A stretch of DNA of 64,000 nucleotides. Source: Gemmata massiliana. GTDB lineage: Bacteria > Planctomycetota > Planctomycetia > Gemmatales > Gemmataceae. The notes beneath the pieces were generated by a model that worked only from the letters and a program-made list of their open reading frames with translations, did not search any database and was not told the origin of the DNA. Shown here piece by piece: positions 36,732 through 45,195 of this stretch; position 1 is the stretch's first letter, and each line of letters starts with the position of its first letter. Both the position numbers and the translations under genes were made by a program. The stretch is from assembly GCF_901538265.1 (NCBI RefSeq), contig NZ_LR593886.1, forward strand, positions 558,001 through 622,000, read 5' to 3'.

Positions 36732-38933
36732 TCACCCGATTTCCATTACGACGCGGAACCCGATCATCTCGGACGGCGATTCCGGAGCGTGGCCGCGGCG
36801 CGCGGCACTGCGGCACTCCACAATAGGCAGGCCCCAGCACCCGCCGCGGATCACGCGCATTTGCCCGCGCTTCGGGCCGGGCGGGTCTTCGTGCGGGCTG
36901 TCGAAGTAGTAATACTCGTCGAACCAGTCGTTCACCCACTCCTGCACGTTTCCGTGCATGTCGTGAAGCCCGAATGCGTTCGCGGGGAACTGCGCGACCG
37001 GTCCCGAGCTTTTGCCGGACTGCTTGTGGCCCGACGTTGAGTACAGCGCGTCGCGCGGCGTGAGCCGATCCCCGCAGGCGAAGTCGGTGGAACTCCCGGC
37101 GCGGCACGCGTACTCCCATTCGGCTTCCGTCGGAAGCCGATAGCTGCGCCGGTGGACCTCTTCTTCGGGCATGCGCGCGAGTTTGTCGCAGAACCGGAAC
37201 GCCTGGTCCCAGGTGAGGTGGTCCACCGGGTGATCGAGACCGCCTCCGCGCGAGCGGCTGAACTTGCTCGGGTTCTTACCCTTCACGGCTTCGTATTGCG
37301 CTTGCGTGACCGGCACGACAGACATGTAGAACGGGCGCGTGATCTTGACCGTGTGAACCGGGCCTTCGTAGGTGCGGCCGGACGTGTCGTCGCCCATCCG
37401 GAACGTGCCCGCCGGGACGCGCACGAACGTCATTCCGATGGAGTTCTTCATCAACCGAATCACGCCGGTCGTGGACGTGCCCGGTCCGCCGCTGGTGAGC
37501 GGCCCGCCGCCCGCCGCGGCGAGCATCGCGGCCGCAGCGCCCGCGGCGGCTTCTGCGCTGTACTCGCGCCCGCGTGCGGTCGTGACCGCCACATGCAGCG
37601 ACGAACCGGAGTTCTTCAGCGAGATCAGCTTGGACCCGTCCTGGCCTGCGGGGTCGGGTGGCGCGACCGTCACGTTGGCGAGCGCTTCGGCTAGCGCCGC
37701 CGCGCTTTTGGGGCGCTTGTCGGGTCGCGTGCAGAGACACGACTGGAGGACACTGGCCTGCGAATCGGTGAACCCGACGTGGCGCAGTTCCTCGATCCAT
37801 TCCGCGCCGAACGGCGCAGGCGCGGAGGGGTCGCGTTTGAGCAACTGGTACCAGATCACACCGATCGCGTGAACGTCGTCGGTCAGCGCGGGCAGTTCCT
37901 TCTTCACCTGTTGCGGGCACGCATACAGGCTTGTGGCCGCGCCACGGTGGGCGAGCCGCAGTTGTTCCCCGCGGGGACCACCCTTCGCGATTTCGAGCGC
38001 GCGAACACTCTCGATCTGCCCCCAACCGTAGTCGCTCACCCACATCGTGAACTTGCCGCCCTCGGTCGGGCGCAGCAGCACGTTACTCGGCTTCAGGTCG
38101 CGGTGAATCACGCCCTTCTCTTGGGCCTTGGCGACGATCGCCGTGAGGCGCCGAATCAACTTGAGTGCGGCCTCGGGCTTGGCGCTGTCGTAGCGCCACT
38201 TCCACTCGAACATCAGCCCGGCGAGGTCGTAACCGTCCACGAACGGCGCTTCGAGGCACGGCGGGTCCGTCTCCAGGTACACGCCGCGCAGCGGGAGCAC
38301 GCCGGACACGTCGTTCAGATCGAAGACGTCGGTGAACAGATCGGTGTTGGCCTTCACCCGTTCGCACGATTCGCTGTCGATTACGAACTTGAGCGCGACG
38401 GGTCGGGCGTCGCTCTGGTTCGGGTCTTCGCCGCGCCACACTTCGGAGTTCTGGCCCAGCCCGCGCAGTTCGGTGAGGGTCCAGTCGTCCAGACCGGTGG
38501 GCTTGTCGCCGGGGCGGAATCGCGGGATGCGCGGCGGCAGGAACACCGCGAACTCTTCCGACTTGAGCAGTTCAAACTGCTCCGGCACCGTGTGCCCTTC
38601 GGCGTCCGAGGGGCGCCGGAGGCTCTGGCGCACCGAAACGGGCAGCGCGCGGAGGTAGTCGGCGAGTTCGGCTTTGGGAACCGCGTGCGTGGTCGCGAGT
38701 TCCGCGATGAGTTCGCCCACGCGCCGCTCGTATTCGTCCGGATCGACGGCCGCGCAATCGGCGATGGCCGTGCGCAGATCCTTACCGGGGAGCTTCTTGT
38801 GCGCGTAGTCGAACGCGGCGCGCGCGACCTCGGGGAGCACATCGGCGAAGGGCCACAGCCCCTGAAGTGCCTTGCGCCCCTTTTCGCAGAGTGCTTGACC
38901 GACGCATTCGAGCAGAGCTTGCAAACGCGGCAT
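36732..38933 (-). CDS. Ser/Thr protein kinase fused to a formylglycine-generating-enzyme-like domain
   Basis: A 733-aa fusion. Residues 1-145 are an alpha-helical N-terminal region of no known family. A kinase domain follows (about 148-430) with K182 in VALK, HRDLKPSN (277-284), and DYG (301-303) in place of DFG. A Gly/Ala-rich linker (about 450-490) leads to an FGE-sulfatase domain: NSIGMTFVRVPAGTFRMG, RLPTEAEWEYACRAG, GNVQEWVNDW, R-V-I-R-G-G-C-W and the closing G-F-R-V. Planctomycetes encode many sulfatases that need formylglycine, but FGE-like domains fused to kinases are usually structural or binding units and lack the oxidase cysteines, so enzymatic activity is doubtful. No membrane helix is seen. 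ATG at 38933. Confidence 0.85.
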   Translation of the reverse strand: MPRLQALLECVGQALCEKGRKALQGLWPFADVLPEVARAAFDYAHKKLPGKDLRTAIADCAAVDPDEYERRVGELIAELATTHAVPKAELADYLRALPVSVRQSLRRPSDAEGHTVPEQFELLKSEEFAVFLPPRIPRFRPGDKPTGLDDWTLTELRGLGQNSEVWRGEDPNQSDARPVALKFVIDSESCERVKANTDLFTDVFDLNDVSGVLPLRGVYLETDPPCLEAPFVDGYDLAGLMFEWKWRYDSAKPEAALKLIRRLTAIVAKAQEKGVIHRDLKPSNVLLRPTEGGKFTMWVSDYGWGQIESVRALEIAKGGPRGEQLRLAHRGAATSLYACPQQVKKELPALTDDVHAIGVIWYQLLKRDPSAPAPFGAEWIEELRHVGFTDSQASVLQSCLCTRPDKRPKSAAALAEALANVTVAPPDPAGQDGSKLISLKNSGSSLHVAVTTARGREYSAEAAAGAAAAMLAAAGGGPLTSGGPGTSTTGVIRLMKNSIGMTFVRVPAGTFRMGDDTSGRTYEGPVHTVKITRPFYMSVVPVTQAQYEAVKGKNPSKFSRSRGGGLDHPVDHLTWDQAFRFCDKLARMPEEEVHRRSYRLPTEAEWEYACRAGSSTDFACGDRLTPRDALYSTSGHKQSGKSSGPVAQFPANAFGLHDMHGNVQEWVNDWFDEYYYFDSPHEDPPGPKRGQMRVIRGGCWGLPIVECRSAARRGHAPESPSEMIGFRVVMEIG

Positions 38934-38987
38934 GGCGACGCCTCCGGGCGGAGAGTTTTGCCGGCGTCAAACGTAAGTGATGTTACG

Positions 38988-39016
38988 AGTGTAAACGAAT
39001 TCAACTTAATTCACAA
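38988..39016 (-). promoter_or_regulatory. Sigma-70-like promoter for the kinase-FGE gene
   Basis: On the minus strand TTGTGA (39016-39011), 17 bases, TACACT (38993-38988): four of six matches in each box. It is 55 bp before the start in an AT-rich patch. Confidence 0.35.
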
Positions 39017-39072
39017 GCCTATACGCGATCCGTTCACAACGCTCTCACGGCCCGAGAACAAGACGGCGCACG

Positions 39073-40689
39073 CTACTCGCTCTCACGGGGCGGGGGTGCT
39101 TCGAGTGTGAGTCGTGCCCCGAATCGCCGTCGAAGGCGATCAAGCGCGGCTGGCTCGGCCTCGCCCTCCATTACTGACAACAGGTCCAACTCTGCGAGGT
39201 ACGAGGAGCGCGCGAGTGCGTCCGCAGTGGTGGTGCTAAGTGGTACGTTCAATCGCAACTCGCGGAACTGAGCGGCTTGTGGCGACGCTGCGAGTTGGGC
39301 GAGGAACTGCGGAGCCGGCTTTTTGTCGCCGACGGAGAGCGAAATGAGGTGCGGGAATCGCTCGATGCGCGACAGAAACTCTTTTAGTGCTCCGTCAGGG
39401 ATCGGGTTGTTAAGCACGTTCAGGCTCTCCAGGTGCGGCCACCCGTCCGGCACATCGAGTAAGTCGCTCAGGTGCCCGCCCGTAAGTGATCCACGGGGCA
39501 TTTCGAGCACGCGGAGCACACCCGGCAACCGGGAACGAACCAATTCGTTTATTTCTGCTCCACCGACTCGCTTGGATTTCAGAACGCGCACTTCACTCAA
39601 CCAGTTGGTCGCCAGAAATCCCGCACGCACTTCCATGCCCTTCTGATACCCTGTGCGGTTGCGCCCCGGCAGAGTCACTCGAATCGGCCGAACAGCGCGA
39701 GTGGCCAACCCTTTGAGAATCAGCCCCTCGAAATCACACGCGCTCAGATCCAAATCGTGGGCGGCGTCGAACCAACCGGACCGCACCCCCGCGGCGACTC
39801 GTGCGGCGTCCGCTGGCGCGATTTGTCCGTAGGGGCCGAGGTAACCGCGGAGGAACAGGCGCTGGAGGCGGGGGTTCCAGTTGGAATCGCGTGTGAGGCG
39901 ATCGGTCAGCCCCTCGAACACGTCTCCGTCCATCGCCAGGCCGCGTAGCCCGAGCAGCCAACTGTTCTGGTCGAGTTCGCGAATGGCATCGGGCGGCTGG
40001 CGCGGTCCCGGATCTCCGCAATCGCTCCAGATCTGAAACGTTTCTAGCGCTGCGAATTGTGGAGCGTTGAGGAGCGCGTGAAACGGGTCTACGGCAATGA
40101 CTTCTGAGTAAACGCCCAGGTGCCGGATCTGTTCCATGCGACGCGCGGACACCAGGGCTTCCAGCCCTTCTTGTTCCTCACTCCACAAGGAAATGCTTAA
40201 CTCGCGGAGCCGGGCCAAGTGGGAGCCGTCGGCGAGCGCGGTCCGGGCCAGTTCGTAGTCCAGGTGAAAACCGGCGCTTTCAATCGGGAAGCGGGCGAAC
40301 AGTTCGTGCCCCGACTGGGCAAACCATTCTGGCAGCGCGGATACAACGCTTGAGAAACCGCGCCGGAACCCCGAGTGCGAGCCGCGTCCCCAGTGCGTCA
40401 GGAATGCCCCCGGCTGATTCAAAAGGTCCGTGTTCAATTGGCGAAGCGGGTCCAACCATTCCGGATGTTCGGCGATCAACCTCCGACAGCGCACGTCGAC
40501 CGCGGTGTACCCGTCGTCCCATTCGTTCATGAGAGCGAACCGGCACTGGAGCCGGATGAACTCGGCGCGGTGGAGATCGCCCTGCTCGTCGAGGTAGTCC
40601 GCGAAAATGAGGCGCGGCGTGTCTTCGTCGGGGTGCGTGAGGATCGCCGCGTAGAGGGCGTCGCGCGTCGCATCGGCTGCGGTGCTCAT
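39073..40689 (-). CDS. TIGR02996-domain (repeat-companion) protein with leucine-rich-like repeats
   Basis: A 538-aa protein. Residues about 8-52 are the TIGR02996 domain found in front of repeat proteins of Gemmata and related genera: ALYAAILTHPDEDTPRLIFADYLDEQGD and RAEFIRLQCRF. The rest (about 120-535) is a run of irregular leucine-rich-type units (for example LRELSISLWSEEQ and LESLNVLNNPIPDGAL). No enzymatic motif. Function unknown; a protein-protein scaffold is expected. No signal peptide. The start ATG at 40689 is a little upstream of the domain. Confidence 0.85.
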   Translation of the reverse strand: MSTAADATRDALYAAILTHPDEDTPRLIFADYLDEQGDLHRAEFIRLQCRFALMNEWDDGYTAVDVRCRRLIAEHPEWLDPLRQLNTDLLNQPGAFLTHWGRGSHSGFRRGFSSVVSALPEWFAQSGHELFARFPIESAGFHLDYELARTALADGSHLARLRELSISLWSEEQEGLEALVSARRMEQIRHLGVYSEVIAVDPFHALLNAPQFAALETFQIWSDCGDPGPRQPPDAIRELDQNSWLLGLRGLAMDGDVFEGLTDRLTRDSNWNPRLQRLFLRGYLGPYGQIAPADAARVAAGVRSGWFDAAHDLDLSACDFEGLILKGLATRAVRPIRVTLPGRNRTGYQKGMEVRAGFLATNWLSEVRVLKSKRVGGAEINELVRSRLPGVLRVLEMPRGSLTGGHLSDLLDVPDGWPHLESLNVLNNPIPDGALKEFLSRIERFPHLISLSVGDKKPAPQFLAQLAASPQAAQFRELRLNVPLSTTTADALARSSYLAELDLLSVMEGEAEPAALDRLRRRFGARLTLEAPPPRESE

Positions 40690-40748
40690 GCTTCAGTGCC
40701 CGAAATAGTCGGTTGAACCGGGAGTTTCAGACACACGTCTGTATGTCG

Positions 40749-41039
40749 CTAACATTTGCTAACATTCTCGGGTGCGAGGGCCACAGGGATCGCGTGTCGA
40801 CCCTCGCTAACTGCTGGTATTTCAAGCTCTTCAGCGACACGGCACGCATTCGCTTCGTCGCACCGACTGCTAACAAACGCTTCTATTGAGGCAACGCCGT
40901 AGTGAGCGGTGCATCTACTTTCGCTGATTCTGACATCATCCGCGTGTGCCGGGAACAATTCATCTCCGTAATCGGTGACGGCAGACACCAGCGCCGACGC
41001 AAAGGCCAAGAGAGCAACACGCCAAGGGCGGCTCATCAT
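40749..41039 (-). CDS. Small exported Cys-containing protein, unknown
   Basis: A 96-aa open frame with a signal-peptide-like start (MMSRPWRVALLAFASALVSAV) and a mature part with four cysteines (SRCTAHYG, SSRCDEANACRV, then a terminal C). Spacing of Y-G and paired Cys faintly recalls SUEL-lectin-type domains, but this is not firm. It lies 59 bp before the TIGR02996 gene on the same strand. Either of the two adjacent ATGs may be used. Codon use is mixed, more balanced than its neighbours. It may be a genuine small gene or a chance frame. Confidence 0.45.
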   Translation of the reverse strand: MMSRPWRVALLAFASALVSAVTDYGDELFPAHADDVRISESRCTAHYGVASIEAFVSSRCDEANACRVAEELEIPAVSEGRHAIPVALAPENVSKC

Positions 41040-41197
41040 TTACGGCCGATGGCACTGCGATGAACGCGGCCGGAATATGGACGTGACCGAGAAGGGTATT
41101 TGAGGCTGAAGTGAACCGGCGCTGGGTAGCCGTGTCACATTTTGGGAGGAAGCAGGTGCCCGCTACAAACGGCAGCACTCGTCTCAAGGAAGATCGA

Positions 41198-41407
41198 ATG
41201 GCGCCACAACTGCAAGCACCAATCGGGGAAGGGATCGAGACGTGCTTCGCCCTTGCTTTGGCATCTGGAATCATGCTGTCGCAAGTGGATTGGGTGAAGT
41301 TGTTGGAAGTGTTGGACGCTCCGCCAGCGCCGACGGATGAACTGAAGGCGCTGTTTGCTGAGGACTGGCCAAAGGGTAACAACAAGCCGTTCACGCTCGC
41401 GGAGTAA
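41198..41407 (+). CDS. DUF1778-type antitoxin-like protein, N-terminally short
   Basis: A 69-aa frame. The stretch IMLSQVDWVKLLEVLDAPPAP (with T-D-E-L-K-A-L-F after it) is typical of the C-terminal half of DUF1778 (TacA-type) antitoxins, which ordinarily have a ribbon-helix-helix DNA-binding half before it. Here that half is missing or changed: MAPQLQAPIGEGIETCF. AAGGA seven bases before the ATG at 41198 is a good ribosome site. No GNAT (TacT) toxin gene follows; the aminotransferase runs the other way. It is probably a remnant or an orphan antitoxin. Alternatively it is a small gene of its own. Confidence 0.45.
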   Translation: MAPQLQAPIGEGIETCFALALASGIMLSQVDWVKLLEVLDAPPAPTDELKALFAEDWPKGNNKPFTLAE

Positions 41408-41440
41408 TCGCGCCGGATCACTCCGCGGCAGTCGATCACA

Positions 41441-42748
41441 TCACACGCTAGCCTTCACCTTTTCGCGCTTGCCAGCGCTGATCGCGGCGCAGGCTTTTCG
41501 CAACCGGCGGATACCTTCGGGGATCTGGTCTTCCGTGGCCACGCCGAAGCACAACCGGCACTCGTTGTTCGGCACCGAGTCGGTGTCGTCGAACACGTGA
41601 CCGAACTGGCCCGGCACGTACAGCACGCCCGCTTCGAGCGCTGCCGGGACCAGCGGACCGTCCGGCCCGGTGTCGATGCCGTCGAACGTGAGCCACACGT
41701 AGAACCCGCCCGCGGGGACGGTCCAGCGCGCGGCAGGGAAGTCGCGGAACTCCGTTTCCAGCGCCTGGACCATCAGGTCGCGCTTCTTGCGGTACACGTT
41801 GCGGAGGTGTTCCGCGTGCTTCGCGTAGGCGCCGGATGCGATCAACCGCGACGCGACGTGCTGCGACAGGTTCCCGGAGCCGAAGTCGTGGCTCCCCTTC
41901 AGGTGGAGGAGCGGGGCCATCACGTCGGGCGGCATGAGAGCATAACCGGTCTTCAGCCCGGGCGAGCACGGCTTCGAGAACGTGCTCGTGTACACCACAA
42001 ACTCGTTCTTCGGATCGAACCGCTTTACGCTCGGCAGATCGGCGCCAGTGAAACGCAACTCGCGGTACGCCGCGTCTTCGAGAACGATGATCCGGTGGTT
42101 CGTGCTGTATTGGCGCGCCAGTTCCACCAGTTTCGCCCGGCGGTCCACCGCGAGCGTCAGCCCGGTCGGGTTCTGGAAGTAATCGACGGTGTAGATCACC
42201 TTCACGCGGGCCAAGTCACCGGACCGGCGCAGCCGCTCGAGCAGCGATTCGAGCGCGTCCATCCGCATGCCGTGCTCGTCCAGCGGTACCGTCAACACCT
42301 TCGCGCCGTGGGACTGGAGCAGGCTGTGGAACACGAAGTACGACGGTGCCTCCGTGATAACGATGTCGCCCGGATCGAACAGAACTTCGCCGAGCAGGTA
42401 CAGCAACTGCTGCGAGCCGGTCGTGATGCACACGTCGTCGGCCGTGAGGTTGACATCAGAAGGGCGCACGCCGTCCGCGTCGCACACCAACTGGAGCACC
42501 TGTTCGCGCAGTTCCGGCAAGCCCTGAGTCGAGCCGTATTGCAGCGCGGCGCGGCCCGTGAGCGGGTCAGCGACGATCCCCGCGACCGCGGCGCCCACTT
42601 CCTCCACCGGCAGCGAGCCCTCGTCTACCAACCCGGCAGCGAACGAGATCAGGCCCGGCGTTTCGAGCGCCTTCTGGATGAAGTAACTGATGGGCGAATC
42701 GGTGGTGCGGCGGGACTTGCCCGACCGCGACAGGGGCGCCGGCGGCAT
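41441..42748 (-). CDS. PLP-dependent aminotransferase, class I/II (2-aminoadipate-transaminase-like)
   Basis: A 435-aa fold-type I aminotransferase. FAAGLVDEGSLPVEEV, LQYGSTQGLPELREQV, CITTGSQQLLYLLGEVL, YFQNPTGLTL (substrate carboxylate side) and EDAAYRELRF are all in order, and STFSKPCSPGLKTGY holds the PLP-binding Lys. The pattern suits the MocR-like/LysN group that transaminates 2-aminoadipate, kynurenine or branched-chain acids; the substrate is not set. AAGGAG precedes the ATG at 42748. A rho-independent terminator ends about 14 bases before the ATG, so expression must depend on read-through. Confidence 0.88.
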   Translation of the reverse strand: MPPAPLSRSGKSRRTTDSPISYFIQKALETPGLISFAAGLVDEGSLPVEEVGAAVAGIVADPLTGRAALQYGSTQGLPELREQVLQLVCDADGVRPSDVNLTADDVCITTGSQQLLYLLGEVLFDPGDIVITEAPSYFVFHSLLQSHGAKVLTVPLDEHGMRMDALESLLERLRRSGDLARVKVIYTVDYFQNPTGLTLAVDRRAKLVELARQYSTNHRIIVLEDAAYRELRFTGADLPSVKRFDPKNEFVVYTSTFSKPCSPGLKTGYALMPPDVMAPLLHLKGSHDFGSGNLSQHVASRLIASGAYAKHAEHLRNVYRKKRDLMVQALETEFRDFPAARWTVPAGGFYVWLTFDGIDTGPDGPLVPAALEAGVLYVPGQFGHVFDDTDSVPNNECRLCFGVATEDQIPEGIRRLRKACAAISAGKREKVKASV

Positions 42749-42762
42749 GCGATTCTCCTTGG

Positions 42763-42830
42763 AAAAGCAAAAAGCCCCGGAGGGTTACTCCGGGGCCGAC
42801 GAGTGTTTCAGAACACGGTCGAACCCGGAG
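42763..42830 (-). promoter_or_regulatory. Candidate transcription attenuator of the aminotransferase gene
   Basis: On the minus strand GCCCCGGAG (42796-42788), five bases, CTCCGGGGC (42782-42774) form a perfect stem followed by TTTTTGCTTTT (42773-42763). Upstream, CTCCGGG (42830-42824), right after the leader ORF stop, can pair with the first arm (CCCGGAG) as an antiterminator. A small GTGTT/AACAC hairpin (42804-42817) sits between. The Shine-Dalgarno of the aminotransferase begins where the T-run ends. Confidence 0.6.
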
Positions 42831-42929
42831 TCAGGTGACTGCGGCAACGGCGAAAATAACGGCAAGCGCGAGCGCGCCGGCAGCCGCGTAAGCGACGTGT
42901 GCCAGCCGAACTCGCGCCAGAGCCGTCAT
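42831..42929 (-). CDS. 32-aa Ala-rich leader peptide or small membrane protein
   Basis: A frame of 32 codons starting ATG at 42929 and ending TGA, reading MTALARVRLAHVAYAAAGAL and then a hydrophobic run to A-A-V-T. Thirteen residues are Ala and five Val. AAAGGGATCGGCACGAA precedes the ATG. Its stop abuts the candidate antiterminator and is 35 bases upstream of the terminator stem before the aminotransferase. It could be a leader peptide sensing Ala-type aminoacyl-tRNA, or simply a one-helix membrane peptide with its own terminator. Too short for family recognition. Confidence 0.45.
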   Translation of the reverse strand: MTALARVRLAHVAYAAAGALALAVIFAVAAVT

Positions 42930-43179
42930 TTCGTGCCGATCCCTTTGTCCGGTTTTCTCGACGGAAGTTTACTACCGCGCGAACGCGCCCTCGACAAGCG
43001 AAATATTCGATCGCCGCTCCGCTTGCCCCCGTTACCACCGGTATTCGATGAGATCGGCACGCAGGGCACAACTGAAAACGTGTTCTATGGTTGGGTGCGT
43101 ATCGTGCCGCGTCGAGGTCGGGTTACGCCCGTATCGCGGTTTTTCAGATCACACACGAACGAATCCGGCGCTGGTTCCC

Positions 43180-45180
43180 ATGTCTGCCTCCCTCGTCGCG
43201 AACCCCGTGGACGCTACGGCCCTCGCCGACGAGTTGGCCCGTTACCGGGTCGTTGACGCGGACCACTTGAGCGGACTGTTGGCCGAATTTCACGGCGACG
43301 GCGCGGGCGCGTTTGCGGACTTCCTCGTTCAGCGCGGCGCACTCAGTGCGTTTCAGGCCGAACGCGCGCTGGCGGGCGAATCGTCCCAGTTGGTGCTCGG
43401 CCCGTATCGGCTCGCCGGGGGCGCGGGCCGCGGAACGTTCGGGCCGTTGTTCTCTGCGACGCACACGACCAAGCCCGGCGCGTTTACGATTCGGACGATG
43501 CCGCTGCGGAGCTTGTGGAAGGCGCGACAGGCGAAACAACTCGCGCGGGCGCTCGCGGTGGGCGACGCGCACCCCGTGGTTGTTCCACTTATTGAAGTCG
43601 ATTCGGCGAACGGGTTGCATTATCTTGTATGGTCACAGACCATCGGCGTGCGATTGTCGGATTATGTGGATGCCAACGGGCCACTGCTCGCGAACGACGT
43701 GATCGCGATGCTGAGGCAAATGGCTTCGGCGCTCGCTGCGTACCATACTCAGAGTGTCGTCCACGGGGCGCTGACTCCGAGTTGTGTCGCGATCGGGACC
43801 GACGGCCGACCTCGCGTACTCGAACTCGGTGCTGGAACGCTACTCGCGCAGAACCTGGACGCAGACGAGTCGCTGTTCGATTCGATGTCCGCGGCGTTTG
43901 CTTCTGCTAGTGTGCTGACGTTCGCGGCCCCGGAACTGGCGGTGTCGCCGCTCGCCCCGACGCCCGCGTGCGACCAGTACGCCCTCGGCACAGTGTGCTA
44001 CTTCGCACTTACGGGGCTGCCCCCGTACCCGCACCCGGCGCTCGCGGAGCAGCTACGGGCGAAACGGAACGGGCCGCCCCCGTCGGTCGCGATCGTGAAC
44101 CCCGACGTGCCGCGCGAACTCGCGGCCGTGCTGGATCGGATGATGGCCCCTGCGCCGGGCGCCCGGTTCCCGTCGCTGCGCGAGCTAGAAGAAGCGCTCG
44201 CGGAACTGGCGATCACGGAACTGACGCCGGTCGAGCAACCGTCGGTGGAACCGCTCCTCTCGCGCCTCCAGAAACGGAGCGGCGAGGTGAGCAAGCCGAT
44301 CGCGCGGGTCGTAACTGGATCGGGAACACTGCGTCCCGCCGCACGCGACGACTCGGACGCTTCGATCTCGTTCGACTTGCCCGAGGCGACGGAACTCGCG
44401 CCCGAAACGGACCCGGTTCCGCGGCTCGCCCAAGCAGAAACGCTACCCAGCGGCAAACCGTTCGATAATGACCATACGCCCTCGCCCGTTTTCGCTCCGT
44501 TACCACCGCCCGCTCATTCGGGGGATCAGGTCATGGCGAATCGGCTCCTCGGGGCACTGAACGGCGGTGGGACCCGCCCGGACCCGCCGCCCGATCCGCG
44601 CCTTTCGGTACCGAACCCGGTTCAGTGGCAAGCGCCTGCCGCGACCAGTGGGGCGCCACAGGACCAGCCTTCCGGCGTGCGCAAGGGACCAGCGCCCGTA
44701 CCCCCGGAGCAGCACCCGCCCGCGCACTCGTTTATCTGGAAGAAGCTGCGCCGGAACCTGTTGTTCTGGAAGCCCCCGCGCGACACCGTGCAGGTGAGCG
44801 TGTTCGGCCCGGTCGCCGCAACTCCGGGCCAAACGGTCCGGCTCACGCTGTTCCTGCACCAACCGGATGCGGTCGATAACGTGCGCACGTTATCGCGCGT
44901 GTTCCAGAAGGACGCGGAACTCGTCGGGACCGGCTACCTGATGAGTGAGATTGTGCGGGCCGCGGAATTGTCGGTTCACGTGTCGGTGTCCAACGCCGGG
45001 ATCTCGCGGACGATGATGATGTTCCAGTGGCGCGGGCAGCCGCAGCGCCTCGGGTTCGATCTGCACATCCCCTGGGAGAGCGCTGAAGGCTGGTTGCCTG
45101 GGTTAGTGTCTGTCGGCCTCGAAGATGTGCGAGTGGGCAAGATCGAGTTCTGGCTGAACGTGCCCGCACGCAAGGCTTGA
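43180..45180 (+). CDS. Ser/Thr pseudokinase with C-terminal TIR-protein-type beta domain
   Basis: A 666-aa protein. Residues 10-70 repeat the module that precedes kinases 2095-3534 and 3619-5148 (ALSAFQAERALAG). The kinase fold follows (about 75-380), but HRDLKPxN is replaced by HGALTPSC (195-202), DFG by ELG (215-217), and the VAxK lysine is absent (FTIRTM at 102-107). APEL and D-Q-Y-A-L-G-T are kept. It should bind but not phosphorylate. A Pro-rich linker leads to a C-terminal domain (about 540-666) with S-V-F-G-P-V, L-F-L-H-Q-P and F-W-L-N-V. The domain is much like one often found beside TIR domains in bacteria (inference from memory). No membrane helix. ATG at 43180. Confidence 0.8.
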   Translation: MSASLVANPVDATALADELARYRVVDADHLSGLLAEFHGDGAGAFADFLVQRGALSAFQAERALAGESSQLVLGPYRLAGGAGRGTFGPLFSATHTTKPGAFTIRTMPLRSLWKARQAKQLARALAVGDAHPVVVPLIEVDSANGLHYLVWSQTIGVRLSDYVDANGPLLANDVIAMLRQMASALAAYHTQSVVHGALTPSCVAIGTDGRPRVLELGAGTLLAQNLDADESLFDSMSAAFASASVLTFAAPELAVSPLAPTPACDQYALGTVCYFALTGLPPYPHPALAEQLRAKRNGPPPSVAIVNPDVPRELAAVLDRMMAPAPGARFPSLRELEEALAELAITELTPVEQPSVEPLLSRLQKRSGEVSKPIARVVTGSGTLRPAARDDSDASISFDLPEATELAPETDPVPRLAQAETLPSGKPFDNDHTPSPVFAPLPPPAHSGDQVMANRLLGALNGGGTRPDPPPDPRLSVPNPVQWQAPAATSGAPQDQPSGVRKGPAPVPPEQHPPAHSFIWKKLRRNLLFWKPPRDTVQVSVFGPVAATPGQTVRLTLFLHQPDAVDNVRTLSRVFQKDAELVGTGYLMSEIVRAAELSVHVSVSNAGISRTMMMFQWRGQPQRLGFDLHIPWESAEGWLPGLVSVGLEDVRVGKIEFWLNVPARKA

Positions 45181-45195
45181 TGGGTGGACGATAGA

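Noticed and set aside
37779..39110. A 443-codon plus-strand frame opposite the kinase-FGE gene
   Set aside because: Composition is that of antisense to a Gly/Ala-rich gene; the kinase motifs on the other strand are unmistakable.
40960..41439. A 159-codon minus-strand frame opposite the antitoxin-like ORF
   Set aside because: It is Ser/Ala-rich, has no start signal, and overlaps two better-supported small frames.
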